NCBI GenBank assembly: GCA_039707465.1
Contig: CM077644.1
Location: forward strand, 139,112,962 to 139,176,961
Reading direction: 5' to 3'
From: Rhabdophis nuchalis
Lineage: Eukaryota; Chordata; Lepidosauria; Squamata; Natricidae
Length of the DNA: 64,000 nt
Part shown: positions 9,011-20,720 of the stretch, one piece after another
How positions within the stretch are numbered: the stretch's first letter is position 1
Layout: the number at the start of each line of letters is the position of its first letter
Program-made: the position numbers and the translations under genes
Notes under the pieces: model-generated
Seen by the model: the letters and a program-made list of their open reading frames with translations, nothing else
The model's database searches: none
Told to the model about the DNA's origin: nothing

Positions 9011-11166
9011 GCCCTACCTCCCACCTCTGGAGAGGGATTTTGGAAACAAAGCCGTAGGATAACTCAAAAGGGGATGGATGGGTTGCACTTTTTTTTCCAA
9101 GATAGCCTGACACGAAGAGGGTTTGTTTTTAAATGTTACTCGTTGCATGTATATCATCGTTTTAGGTGCACGCTGCCTTCTATGCCAGGAAGTCAGAGAA
9201 ACACACGAGCAAGGATGGAAAGCACAGAAAGATCCTGTGATTATTTCATTTACCTGTGTTTTGTTTTGCCAGCAGCTTTTCCAGTAGGAAAAGTGGAGAG
9301 AGGTGGGGAGGCTGGGAAATAGAGGCATCCAGTAAGGAGAATCTGCATCTTTTGAAGCAGTGAGGAAGTATTAAGTTTCGAAATGAACAGGAGCATCCTC
9401 TTATCCCTTGTTATCTTGGATTTCCCAAATACAATACAATGTTTCAGCATGCATGGAACTGATTGCAACACTTATTTTAGCAGTCGAGGTGATTCCTGGT
9501 AAATTGGGGTGGGGGTGGGGGAGGAATCTCAAGAAAACTAAAACTAGAATTGTGCATACTGTGTTTCTGATCATGCCTGATGGGTAGATGTTGCAGCAGA
9601 GATCATTCCCCACTGTCAGCCTTAATGGTATCAAACATTTGCTGCCTGAGGCTGCTTGTCTCGATCTGCTGAGTGGTCAAGCAATCTTTGACTGTCTTTG
9701 CGCATGCATAGATGTGCCCACTGTCTTCATGAGTAGATATATTTGGCATAAACACCCAAATGAAATGTGAATTCAAATGAATGACTCTTTGGTTTCTCTC
9801 CCATTCTGCAGCATGGCAGCCATGCTAATTCTTGCTAATTCTGGTGCCCACTCAAATACCAGCATATCTAGTATAGCATGAGTTTTCAAGAGCTGGTTTC
9901 ATCAGGGAGCTCAAAAGGCCAAAGCAGTGCAAGAAACTGCAATATATTTCTCACATTATTTTGTAGGCACAAATGATGAACCTTTCAGAGAAATAAGACG
10001 TTCCAATGGAGCAAGCATCCATTTTTACTGCCTTTGGGTGGGTTGGTTTATTATTTCAGATGGGGTGTAATTTGGGATGGCTTATCCCTTACTGTCATAA
10101 GTCTTATGGCATTGTACCCATTTTATTGTTATGATTGCAACTTGCTGAAATAAATAATCCAATCAAAGTGGTTGTGACCTAAGTACGTGGGCGACATTCA
10201 CAGACAGTAGAATAAAGACATTATTTTTCTGTGATGAGGCAGCCTTTCTCTGTCTAAAGTTAAACAAAGACCAAGTTATCCATTCTGTAAGAAACCCAAC
10301 TCAGTTGCTCCGCTCTGGCATTTTCATTAGAAATTTGTTCTAGAAGCATGATAGCTTTATGATCTGCTCTGCTTGATTTAAGAAACAGAAAGTTTTCCAT
10401 ACTATTTTTAAATGCTACTTTTTTTTAAATTCCCTTGCTCGTACCAAAATAAATCATTCTCTCACTTTTCACATTTCAGTAACCCTTAAAGGAGGCACCT
10501 TGCAAAACTAGCAGCTTTGTAAAGGAAATTTGGAAAGTCATACCAAAGAAAACATACTTTGAAAGCTGGGCCTTTTCCAAGTGGCCATATGCATGGCTAC
10601 TTTGCATTTAAACATCTATTGTGAGGGGGACAACATATGACTTAATAATGGGCCTAGTTATTTGCAAGTAGATGTAAAATTGCCCCAGGCAATTTAGAAT
10701 TTATTGTGCTAGAATATTGCTAAATCAGGATAAAGCAAAATCAAAGTGGTTTGATGAATAGTCAGAAAGACTTTTTGTGATACTGTAATCACTGCATATT
10801 CCTTAGCCGTGGGAAATTCATCCAGTGGCTTGAACAAGTCATCATCCTGCTTTCTATAGGACTTGACATAAGGCTATATTTTGTGGAAGGCAAAGTACAG
10901 ATGTGATGACCAGAGCTGGCTCTGCCACGCAGCAGGAGAAAATGACTTGTTTTCTGAGTGATATAAGCTGTAATAGGGCATATGTTTTGCTCATCATTCC
11001 AGGCAGCAAAATAATTTGCCCACTATGGATAGCCAGATACCAGAGAGCGTTACTATTTTTCATAACCCTTTTACTTGCAGACAAAAATAAAGCCTAGTGA
11101 AACTGAAGATCAGAGATTTCTGTCTAGTTGGATGGAAATGTTTTCCCAAAAGCAGACTTTGTAATA
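9011..11166. other. Intergenic; no gene recognised
   Basis: AT-rich unique-looking sequence. No frame here matches a family I know and no repeat ends were found. Confidence 0.45.
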
Positions 11167-11542
11167 CAGCTAGTCCTTGACTAACAATAGTTCGTTTAGT
11201 GACCATTCAAAGTTACAACGGCAATGAAAAAGTGGCTTATGACCATTGCAGCATCCCCACGGCCACATGATTTATATTTAGATTCTTGACAACTGACTCA
11301 TATTTATGATGGTTGCAGTGTCCTGGGGTTATGTGATCCACTTTTGCAACCTTCTGACTAGCAAAGTCAAGAGGGGAGCCAGATTCACTTTACAACTGTG
11401 CCACTAACTTAAACAACTGCAGTGATTCACTTAACAACTGTGACAAAAAAGGTCGTAAAATGGAGTAAAAACTCTCCAACAAATTTCTCACTTAGCAACA
11501 CAATTTTGGGCTCAATTATGGTCATAAATTGAGGACTACCTA
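11167..11542. mobile_element. Mariner-like MITE (TAGTCCTTGACTAACAA type)
   Basis: The left end CAGCTAGTCCTTGACTAACAA and right end ATTGAGGACTACCTA are degenerate inverted repeats, with a left TA flank. The interior repeats short motifs such as CACTTAACAACTGTGACAAA and CTTAGCAAC. It is the same family as the copy at 22824-23201. Confidence 0.75.
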
Positions 11543-11601
11543 CATGTCAGAGACAGTGGTAGGGTTATAAAGTTTTTCTTTCTTCACTGGTATAAATTTA
11601 C

Positions 11602-11842
11602 TGGTGTGGCACAGTGGTTAGAGTGCAGTACTGCAGGCTGATTCTACTGACTGCTAGCTGCCTGCAATTTGGCAGTTGAAATCTCACCAGGCTCAAGGTT
11701 AACTCAGCCTACCATCCTTCCGAGGTTGGTAAAATGAGGACCCAGATTGTTGGGGAGAATATGTTGACTCGGTAAACCGCTTGGAGAGGACTGTAAAGCA
11801 CTAAGAAGTGGTATATAAGTCTAAGTGCTATTGCTACCAGTA
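11602..11842 (+). mobile_element. tRNA-derived SINE with an L2-like 3' end
   Basis: An A-box-like GTGGCACAGTGGTTAGAGTG and a B-box-like GGCAGTTGAAATCTC make up the tRNA-related head. The body runs through GGTAAAATGAGGACCCAG. The tail, AAGCACTAAGAAGTGGTATATAAG, resembles L2-type LINE 3' ends, which suggests mobilisation by L2. It is a squamate SINE, not a tRNA gene. Confidence 0.8.
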
Positions 11843-12084
11843 TGCTGCTATCCACTTATCCTTTGATCTGTAGGAACTATACTGGCATGGAATCTGTGGT
11901 TCCCAATGCTGAACCCCTCTCAGATGCTATTATGTTTGTTCCCAGGACTTGCTAGTTACCTCGCTTCCCTCCAAAGCAACAGGTGACAAAATTTAACAAA
12001 TTGGACATTGCCTTGGGACAACATCAGAATAAGAAGATGTGTGCTATGGTACTTAGAGTACTACAATGCTGGGACAACCTAGGA

Positions 12085-13165
12085 CAGTGATGGCGAACCT
12101 TTTTAGGCTCGAGTGCCATAAGGGGGGGAGCACAGGGGGGGCTGTGTGCGGGTGTGCGGCACCCATAATGCAATGCGCGACCCCCCTAGTGCGCATGCAC
12201 GCACTACAGATTCCCCCCCCCCCATTTTTTACATGCTCTTTTTGCCCTCCCCAGGCTCCAGAGGCTTTATAGGAAGTTGGGGAGGGCGAAAAGAACCTCC
12301 TTCTCTCCCCCCCCCCTGAGGCCCTCTGGAGGCTTCATGAACTTCCCTGAAGCCTCGGGAGCACTCAAAATGACGCTGCAAGCAATTGGAGGTCACTTCC
12401 GGTTTCGGTGGCGAATCATTTTGAATTCTCCGGAAGCTTTAGGGAAACCCACTGAAGGTCGCTGAAGCCTCTGAAGCACTCAAAATGATGTGCCGCTGAA
12501 ACCGGAAGTGACCTCCAATTTGCATGCAGCATCATTTTGAGTGGTTCAGAGGCTTAAGGGAAGCCTCCTGAAGGTTGCTGAAGCCTCCAGAGCACTTAAA
12601 ATGACGCTGCAAGCAAATCGGAGGTCTTGGTGGTGCATCATTTTGAGTGCTCCCGAGGCTTCCCAGGCCCTCCGGAGGCCCTCCGGAGGCTTCAGCAATC
12701 TTCAGGAGGCTTCCCTGAAGCCTCCGGTGTTGAGGAGCACTCAAAATGATGCGCCACCGAAACCGGAGGTGACCTCCTATTGCTTGCAGCGTCATTTTGA
12801 GCGCTCCGGAGACTTCAGGGAAGCCTCCTGAAAGTTGCTGAAGCCTCCGGATGGCCTCCGGAGGGCCTGGGAAGCCTCCGGAGCACTCAAAATGATGCAT
12901 CGCCAAAACCGGAAGTGACCTCCGATTGCTTGCAGCGTCATTTTGAGCGCTCTGGAGACTTCAGGGAAGTTCATGAAGCCTCTGGAGGGCCTTTGGGGGG
13001 CGAGGGGGGGTTTCTTTTCGCCCTCCCCAGGCTCCAAAGGCTTCTTAGGGTGAAAAAAGCATGAAAAAATTCAGCTGGCCAGCTGACAGGGCATCGCCTT
13101 GCGTGCCCTGACAAATGGCTCCACATGCCACCTGTGGCACGCGTGCCATAGGTTCGCCATCACTG
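12085..13165. mobile_element. 1.08-kb hAT element (CAGTGATGGCGAACC ends) built of internal repeats
   Basis: Terminal repeats CAGTGATGGCGAACCT and AGGTTCGCCATCACTG are flanked by ACCTAGGA (12077-12084) and GCCTAGGA (13166-13173), 7 of 8 matching. The interior is several inverted and direct copies of a unit containing CACTCAAAATGACGCTGCAAG and CCTCCGGAGGC motifs (about 12340-12980). Open frames inside are by-products of these repeats. There is no transposase. Confidence 0.85.
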
Positions 13166-13173
13166 GCCTAGGA

Positions 13174-14497
13174 TGATTTAAGGCTGTCTCTGCCAGGGCT
13201 GTGATTGTGCCATGGTTAGGTATTGGAGACAGAGCTATATAACCTATGAAGAAGATAGTCTTCCTATCAAATATGGGAAACATCTTTCCTTTTCACTCAA
13301 GGGCTGATCTAAAAAACACCATTAATTAGAACAACTACCTCCACCAAATTTTGAAGGATTATGTATTCTCAACCAAGAAATAGCTAGCCTTGTTTTTCCA
13401 CTGCTGAAATAAATCTCTGCTTGCACTTCTTTTATAAACCAAATCCCATTAATCCCAAGGCTTAAGAAAGTATGAAATACATTTGTACCAGAGTCGTGTT
13501 CCAGTGGTCTAGTTTTTTCCCTCTCAGCTGGGAGGCCAAGTCATTTTAGTGTCTCCACCTAAGGCAGGACCTTCAGGTGGTACCTCAGCCAGACAACAGG
13601 GGCACAAAGGATGGACACGTCTCTGCAGGAATCCCAATGCAAAGAATGGGAACAGTGCAAAGGTATTGTGCTGTCACAGATTTGATCTTCAACTAATTCG
13701 CCCTCAGGGGATTAGAGCTAAGATGTCGTGAGCCCCATTATTACAGTCCTGCAGAATTACAGTAATAGGCCTTTGTCTGTTTGGAGTGCCTGAGTCATAA
13801 AATTCTTTCTACCCTATTACAAAGAATGTGCAAAATCACCAAGATTGCCAGAGAGCACAATGCCAAACTCCAGGTTTTGCCAGGCCCCTTTCCCTTCCTC
13901 TCACTCTACCCTTCTCCCTCCAAGCCTGCTTAGTCTCAGGTTTAATCTCACCATCGATCCACAGTGCTCACATTCTCCGACATGCTTGCTGCTTTTCATT
14001 AGTCAGATAACACTAAGAGCATCTCAACATCCATCTCAAGATGCCTTTCCTCTTCTCTCTTGATTGGCTGCTTGCCCAGCCACATTGCTCCTGTCTTCAC
14101 CTGGATCTAAAGTTCCTTTCTGACTCCTCGGAGTTTCCCAAACCTTTTATTCCCAGCTGAGCTACCAAAGCTGTTCGGGTTATTGTTTATTTTTCAGTTT
14201 TATGATGGAACACATTTGCTCTCATCATCATCTGTTATACAATCCTCCCCCCACTTAGACTTGAAATCCTTTACTGTAGTGGCCAAAGCAAGGCCCATAC
14301 TGAAGGTTTATGAGGCAGTTGCAGGTTTCCGAGGATGGAGGGGAGGAGGAGGGCCAGCTTGTATTAATTTTATTTCACTGTAGTTACTACTCTAGTTTCC
14401 TTTTGTTGGTTTTATCTATCCATCTGTTCTGTTCTCTTCTATTATATTATTATATATCTGTATATAAAAGTCTGTATGTATGTTTGTATGTATGTTC
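13174..14497. other. Intergenic; nothing recognised
   Basis: No gene, RNA or defined repeat was found. There is a short ATTATATT-rich run near 14440. Confidence 0.45.
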
Positions 14498-14803
14498 CAG
14501 CATAACTCTGGAGTGCCTCGAGCAATTTTAACCAAACTTGGTACACAGATGACTTACTCTCTAGAGAAAAATAATGTGGGGGCAAGATACCCTAACATCC
14601 CTTGGGGTGTATGTTCTGTTAAGATGCAGCCTGTTATGCCTTTCAATGGCTTCTACTGTACTACCATAACTCTGGAACGCCTCAAGCAATTTCAACCACA
14701 CTTGGTACCAGATGACTTACCCTCTGGAGAAAAATATTGTGGGGGGTAAGTGTTCTGTTAAGATGCAGCCTGTTGTGCCTTTCAATGGCTTTTACTGTAC
14801 TGC
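14498..14803. repeat. Two-unit tandem repeat of unknown family
   Basis: A unit of about 160 bp beginning CATAACTCTGGAGTGCCTCG (14498-14660) is followed by a diverged copy (14663-14803). The units share AAACTTGGTA, GAGAAAAAT, TTCTGTTAAGATGCAGCCTG and CTTTCAATGGCTT. The wording recalls repeats found inside Helitron-like elements, but I see no diagnostic ends. Confidence 0.6.
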
Positions 14804-14950
14804 TGTAAAATGGCTTCTACTGTACAGCGCAGTGGAGTTGCCATGGTAACATCTTCACAGTACTCCACAGGGGGCTCTCTCTGATAATGGGGAAAATCCA
14901 ACATTAGAAATTACGTTTGGTCCGGACATTTTCTCCCAATAAATAAATAC

Positions 14951-15345
14951 CCAGACAAATACCATATAAAGCCAACATCTATGTTTTTACATGGTATGAA
15001 CAGTATGTGTATATACACACAACACCTGTCTCCCATTTATGCAAAGGCACAAGTAGTGAAAAGTGTGCCTTTATTGCCTTGCCAACGATCATTCACCTTG
15101 CAGAGAAATACATTTAGTATGGTTATGTCCTTGTCACCAACTGCAGCCCACTTTATTAGATATACAAAGAGAAATGCAGCATAAGGTGCTGCCCAGCCCT
15201 ACCCTTGCAAAGAAGGATCCTGTCCTTGGGCCTTTCTCTGGCACTGGTGAGGTGGGTAGTTCCCTGAGTTTCCTACTCAGCACATGTGTGCTGCCTCATT
15301 CTGAGAATGGTCAGTTATTCAGGAGCCACATGCCTCATTTTAAGT
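14951..15345. other. Intergenic; nothing recognised
   Basis: No supported feature on either strand. Confidence 0.4.
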
Positions 15346-15650
15346 CAGGGGTCAACTACCTTAAACACTCAAAGAGCCACAAAGGTCCTAATGGGAAGCC
15401 CCCCATTCAATTCTGGAATTTCCTCCTAGCGCGGTGTCCTTTTCCCTCTACCTGTCCTAACCAAACGCTCTATCAATTGTGGAGCTGACCAGAAAATCCA
15501 CCCCTTGCCATAGAGTCTTCTCCTGGAGTGCTGTCCCCCCCCCCAACTGGAAGCTCCTCTCAAAATTGTGGTGCCAACTGACGACAGGGAGCCACAGCAG
15601 AGGGATGAAAGAGCCACATGTGGTTCCACAGCTGCGGGTTGCCAACCCGT
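15346..15650. mobile_element. Old hAT MITE related to the 32259-32611 copy
   Basis: It shares the CAGGGGTCAACTACCTTAAAC head, CTCAAAGAGCCAC, GGGAGCCACAGCAGAG and GAGCCACATGTGG with the younger copy at 32259. Its right terminus (GCCAACCCG) is mutated and the flanks TTTTAAGT and TTTAAGAG only partly match, so it is an older insertion. Confidence 0.7.
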
Positions 15651-17731
15651 TTAAGAGATTGTGAAACTGGTTGTGGAAGCTTAGGTATCACCTTGTGGCT
15701 TCCCCCCTCACAGTGTTTTCCTTCCCCAGAGTATGGCATTCAAGAGGCAGGCAGTTGAGCTAATTTGTATATGGTAAGTGGGACTTCTTGAACTGTATGA
15801 AATATACATTTGTGGGTGGGTAGGGGCAAATTATAAAGAGAGGATCATATGAAAATTAGATGCATAATATATAGACCATGAGGATTAGTGATGTTTGCTT
15901 TTAAAACTCCATGACTGATCTTGGAAAAGCTAAATGGAATTAGTCGTGGTTAGCATTCAGATAAAAAGACTCCTCCAAAGTTCCAGGGTTGCAGTCTGGG
16001 AAGTTGAAAAACATGTCAGAAGAAGCCAGTGGCAAATTACTTCCTTAATGTTGTCAAGAAAATGCCATGGATGTGATAATGCAAGCATCAAACTCAGGCC
16101 TGCATCCTTATTAACATAAGTAGTGTAACAAATATGTTTGCTTATCTTCAGAGCATTGGAAACAGGACCACTTAATGATAAATTGCCTTCAACCACTCAA
16201 CTGTTTCCTGATGAGATAAAGGTGGGGTTTGTTTTTGGTAGGATGGTCATCTAGAGGTCAGTGACAATGCCTTGGAGAATTGAAATATTTCCTGTCATTG
16301 TCAAAGGCAAATGTGTCTGCATTTATTTCCGAGCCTAATGACTGGCTATTCTGTATTGGTCTACTGGTGGCAGATAATGCTTAAAAGTAAATGAAAGATG
16401 AGTTGATGGTGCACATTATACCTTAACTGCACTGCAAGAGAAAATAGAGAATAAAATTAGCATCTGGCTTTGCCAGAATTTGGTCTGCCACAGAATTTCT
16501 GTGGTAGTGTACCTTTTTATTGGGAAAAATGTCATATTATTCTGCCTGAAAGTGAACTGGATGCAGGAAAGATTTCCTGAGTGTATTCACAAGTTCGTCA
16601 TGATACCTAACTGGGTGATTTTAGACTAATCATCAATTCCAGCCGCAATTCCTTTGTAATACAAAGCTTAGATGAATGTAAAAAAAAAAGCCCATTGGAT
16701 TTATAGGCCCTAGTACCTTCACCCACTCCTCAGTGGCAGACTTGACTCTTAGTTGTTCCAATTTCTCATTATCTGCCTATGCAGGTTTTCCTCAAGATTT
16801 TTACTCTTCGGCTTTTTCTGTTTTGAAGTGGAGGGATTCTGAAGGCTTCTTGGTGTTTGTAATTGTATAATTTGGACCCTTGCTCTTTTATTGACCTTTT
16901 CTATCGTTGAGTTTCTTCAGCTCTGTGCACTTATAAATTGTAATGAACGCACTCAGAAGAACCTGAAAAAGACTGAAGGCACTTGAAGGTTGAATCTCCC
17001 CCCAAAAAGGAAAAGGTCAAACACTGAAAAAAGATGATCATATTCTTTGATATGCATGATAAGGTACAGTTGCAACATCAAGTCTGTCGACTGCAAAGGC
17101 AAGAAAGACCCATTGAAACTGTTTGGTGAAATATTAAGCACTACGTATGGACTAATAGTGTATGGTTTATTCGTAAAATAAAAATTTTGGACATATTTTT
17201 AAACAGTAATTTAATTAAAAATAACAATTAACAACAATTTTAAGCTTTGGTCATATTACAAGAGAGCTGATGTTGGCAAAAGGGAACCCTAGAATTTATA
17301 TAATTCTAAAAAATTGGTCCTTCAGATCTGTTTCCTCTGTTTCCTCCACTCGGTTTCAACCTGCCTCCATGAGATAGAAAGCAAAATTAGTAATCTTCTA
17401 TTTCCAGGATATTAGAGGATGGGGGTACTTCTCTTCCCAGCTGAAATCCAAACAGCTCCTATCTTGTTAGGCTGCCAGCAATTAATAAAAAGAAAACTGT
17501 TTAAGAGGTCTTTGAGCATTGATGCTCCTTCTGTTATTTTTGCTTTTGATTTGTTGTTTTATGATTCTGTCCATACCTCAATCATTACTTACGGTTATGT
17601 AGAATTATTTCTAGTAGGGATGTTTCATTTTTGAGACTGTAATCCACCAGGCATTTCTTAATTGTGGATAAAATAATTGAACAACAAGCAAAAAAGCCCA
17701 ACTCCCAAATAAAACAGGAGTTCCCCTACAA
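15651..17731. other. Intergenic; nothing recognised
   Basis: AT-rich sequence without a supported gene or repeat boundary. Confidence 0.4.
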
Positions 17732-17860
17732 CAGGGGTCTCCAACCTTTGCAACTTTAAGTCTGAAGGACTTCAGCTTCCAGAATTCTCCAGCCAGCAAA
17801 GCTGGAATTCTGGGAGCTGAAGTCCTTCAGACTTAAAGTTGCAAAGGTTGGAGACCCCTG
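17732..17860. mobile_element. Hairpin hAT MITE (CAGGGGTCTCC type)
   Basis: The arms pair over almost the full 129 bp. Exact 8-bp duplications CCCTACAA lie at 17724-17731 and 17861-17868. This subtype has AGTCTGAAGGACTTCAGC arms, shared with the nested copy at 20427. Confidence 0.93.
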
Positions 17861-17868
17861 CCCTACAA

Positions 17869-18759
17869 CATAAACATTTGAAGTCAAAAGAGTCAAATGC
17901 ACACATCACATACACCCTACATAAAGTGCAAAAATGCTGGCACGAGAGATAATTATATACTGTACATACACCGACAAAGAATTATTCAAGTTTCACATCA
18001 ATATGTAGCCATCATCCTGCAGATATCCAAAACAAGGAACATTTAGTCAATTGAGCTTCCTGGAGATTTTGTCTTCTCTTGCTTTAAAGCACATTTTTAG
18101 ACAAGAGTACGTAGTATGAGCATCAAGTACTGATATTTTGAAAGCTAGAAAAATGAATTTATGGGGAAGAAAATATTGCCAAAATGGGGGCAGGTGGGGA
18201 GGGGCTTGGATTCATCATATCACAGGTAATCAGAACAGTTGTACCATCTAGTAGAAACGTATCGTGTTTATGGTGCATCATTTTGAAAGTGGCTTGCAAA
18301 ATCTCTACATTCAGGAAAAGTTCTGGATAACACACGATTAAAGCATGATGGAGATTAATAAAATAAAAGCATGGCAGATTGGAGATTACTGAAAAAAATA
18401 TTGCTTTGTGTGTTGCTTCTTCTGTTTCCACCCCCATCTTGCTTAAGGCGATGTGCACTGTGCACGGGGCTCTGAAGCAGTCATTCGTCCTCTATTCTAA
18501 CTAGATACAAACTTGCTTTGCCGGAACAAATTCCTCAGAATATTAAGCTGTTTTCTAATTCTATCCCTGTGCCGCTGTCATCTCACAGCTATGAAGAAAA
18601 GCATCTAGCAACATCTCCACAACCACTTCTCAGAGCAGCTGTAGAACGGCCGTTCTCAACAGTAGTCTGTGCCAGGCTGTCTTGCTTAAGGAAGGGCTTA
18701 TGGGACTTCGTAGCATAAAGCATGATTGCCTGGCAGAAAGCAGCCGCAAGATTTTGGCA
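17869..18759. other. Intergenic; nothing recognised
   Basis: No supported gene or repeat; open frames are short and unlike known families. Confidence 0.4.
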
Positions 18760-18925
18760 TAATTTTAAGATGGATTTTAGTAGGGTCTTTGAATTTATTT
18801 TAGCACAGGCTCGTAGATTTAATTAATTTTAATTATTCTTCATTGTATTTATTGAATATTGTTTTTAATATCTCCTGTGCACCGCCTGAGTCCCTTCGGG
18901 GAGATAGGGCGGTATATAAATCTAA
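18760..18925 (+). mobile_element. 5'-truncated L2-clade LINE 3' end
   Basis: The 3' UTR ends in CTCCTGTGCACCGCCTGAGTC then GGGCGGTATATAAATCT. It parallels the complete L2 3' end at 44500-44670 (TTTCCTGTGCGCCGCCCTGG ... GGGCGGGATATAAATTT). The coding part is absent. Confidence 0.7.
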
Positions 18926-18928
18926 TGA

Positions 18929-19000
<72 letters not shown>
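18926..19000. repeat. (GAAA)n microsatellite grown from an L2 tail
   Basis: About 18 uninterrupted GAAA units follow directly on the L2 3' end, taking the place of that family's usual short A-rich tail repeats. Confidence 0.93.
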
Positions 19001-19185
19001 ACTGGTTCCCAAGTTGATAAGGATTCAGGAGACCGCATGGTAAACAGTCAGTGAAAAGACCTGAAAAGGTTGTTGGAAAGAAAATTAAAAAGACAGCAAC
19101 CAAATGGAAAAGTGCTTGTTTGGTGAAATTCCTGTTTCCCACCACCTTGTTGGAACCAGTGACAACAGCAGCCTTGGATAGGATC

Positions 19186-19497
19186 CAATGGTGGGTTGCA
19201 GGTGGTATGCAGGTCTACCGGAGCTTGCCCGGAGCACCAGATACTGTTCCGGTATGATGCTCCGGAGGGCCCACCTGTCCACTTCTGCTTGCTTCTTACT
19301 GTTCTTTTAACTCTTCAGCGCTTCTGCACATGCGCACAACCCATAAAGTGCCCACACGGCACTCCGCTAAGCAGCTGGAGTGTTGTGGAGGCTCGCAGAT
19401 GCGCCAAGATGCATGTGCATGCTGCGTGCATCCACATGGACGCTGCCTGGCCCGTTCCAACTGTACTGGTTGGCATGGAATCTGGAACCCACCACTG
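19186..19497. mobile_element. hAT MITE (CAATGGTGGGTT / AACCCACCACTG ends)
   Basis: The terminal repeats CAATGGTGGGTTGCAG and CTGGAACCCACCACTG are flanked by exact 8-bp duplications ATAGGATC (19178-19185 and 19498-19505). The interior is GC-rich without a transposase frame. Confidence 0.92.
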
Positions 19498-19559
19498 ATA
19501 GGATCACACCTGTTTTGATTAGCTTTCAGGAAACAAAGCAATGCCAGACACACTTAAAA

Positions 19560-19635
19560 TATGGTTTCTCAACCTTAGCAATTTTAAGATGTATGGACTT
19601 CAGCACCCACAATTCCCCAACCCACTATGGGGACA
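19560..19635. mobile_element. Half copy of the hairpin hAT MITE
   Basis: The left arm only, TTTCTCAACCTTAGCAATTT to CACAATTCCCCAACCCACTA, with a degraded terminus. The matching right arm is missing. Confidence 0.6.
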
Positions 19636-19740
19636 TTAAGACCTGGTCAAAAATGGGACAGTCTTCCTACAAAGGCAGCCTAGCTCTATCTGTGGAGATT
19701 TTTTTTAAAAGAAGCTAGACACCTATGCCTTTTCCAGTTT

Positions 19741-20037
19741 AGTTGGTTTTTGTTAAGTGTGGGTCGTGTGAAGAGACAAGATGCTCAGCTAATACAACAG
19801 CTCTTTATTGTGGTAGCCCAGTTATAACAAGGAGTCTCTAGCTGTCTGACAGTTTTTTTCTTTTAAACAGAACTGCTTGACAGCTCAGCCACTCAGATCT
19901 CTTTGAGTTTCCCACCTGCAATGTGAACCAATCAATTTAAACTACCAATTTTCCTGCCAGACAGGCGGACCAGAGGGAAACCTTCGCCCAAGGTTTCCCT
20001 CCTCATTACCATGTTCAACAAATTTCCTTTACATTAT
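19741..20037 (-). other. Possible solo-LTR-like sequence
   Basis: Read on the minus strand it starts TGTAAAGG, contains an AATAAA signal (19803-19808 region) and ends CACACTTAACA, as an LTR with TG...CA ends would. I cannot find matching target duplications or internal retroviral sequence, so this is only a suggestion. Confidence 0.3.
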
Positions 20038-20054
20038 AGAGATATGGACTAGAT

Positions 20055-20190
20055 CAGTGTTTCTCAAACGTGGCAACTTGAAGATGTCCGGACTTCAACT
20101 CCCAGAATTCCCCAGCCAGCGAATGCTGGCTGGGGAATTCTGGAAGTTGAAGTCCGGACATCTTCAAGTTGCCACGGTTGAGAAACACTG
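20055..20190. mobile_element. Hairpin hAT MITE (CAGTGTTT type)
   Basis: A near-perfect 136-bp hairpin. Exact 8-bp duplications GACTAGAT lie at 20047-20054 and 20191-20198. Confidence 0.94.
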
Positions 20191-20223
20191 GACTAGATGA
20201 TCTTTCTCTCTGTGATTCTATAT

Positions 20224-20712
20224 CAGTGATGGCAAATCTTTTAGACACTGAGTGTCCAGGCTGCACATGTGCATGCCCAAACTGAAAGGTGTGCGCGTGA
20301 ATGTGTACGTTTGTGGACATGCACGTGTGCAGACATGTGCCAACATGTGCATTCGTGGACATGCACAAATGTGCTCATACACAGACATGCATGCACATGC
20401 AGCAGAGTCCCGAAGACCAGCTATTTCAGGGGTCTCCAACCTTTGCAACTTTAAGTCTGAAGGACTTCAGCTCCCGGAAGTCTGGGAGCTGAAGTCCTTC
20501 AGACTTAAAGTTGCAAAGGTTGGAGACCCCTGAGCTAGTTGACAGCAGAGCACCAAGAGGTAAGATCTTTTTCTTTCATGAATTTCTGTTTCATGGTTTG
20601 CAGGGAAATAGAAGCTCATGAAAGAAACACCACTGGGCCAGTGGCACACGTGCCAGCAGAGACGGCGCTGCGTGCCACCTCTGGCACGCATGCCATAGGT
20701 TCGCCATCATGG
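20224..20712. mobile_element. hAT element (CAGTGATGGCAAATC ends) hosting another MITE
   Basis: It starts CAGTGATGGCAAATCTTTTAG and ends ATAGGTTCGCCATCATGG. Exact 8-bp duplications TTCTATAT lie at 20216-20223 and 20713-20720. Its left half is a run of ACATG/GTGTGC-rich short repeats. A hairpin MITE sits inside at 20427-20532. It shares ends with 12085-13165 but not the interior. Confidence 0.87.
20427..20532. mobile_element. Hairpin hAT MITE nested inside another hAT element
   Basis: Ends are CAGGGGTCTCCAACC and GGTTGGAGACCCCTG. The flanks AGCTATTT (20419-20426) and AGCTAGTT (20533-20540) match at 7 of 8. It inserted after the surrounding element, giving a relative age order. Confidence 0.9.
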
Positions 20713-20720
20713 TTCTATAT

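Noticed and set aside
11602..11842. tRNA-like A and B boxes as a tRNA gene
   Set aside because: No cloverleaf or acceptor stem; the downstream body and tail are those of a SINE. The same holds at 56311 and 62525.
12532..12906. 124-codon frame and similar frames at 12541-13037
   Set aside because: They lie in the repeated interior of the hAT element; the same peptide fragments recur because the DNA repeats.
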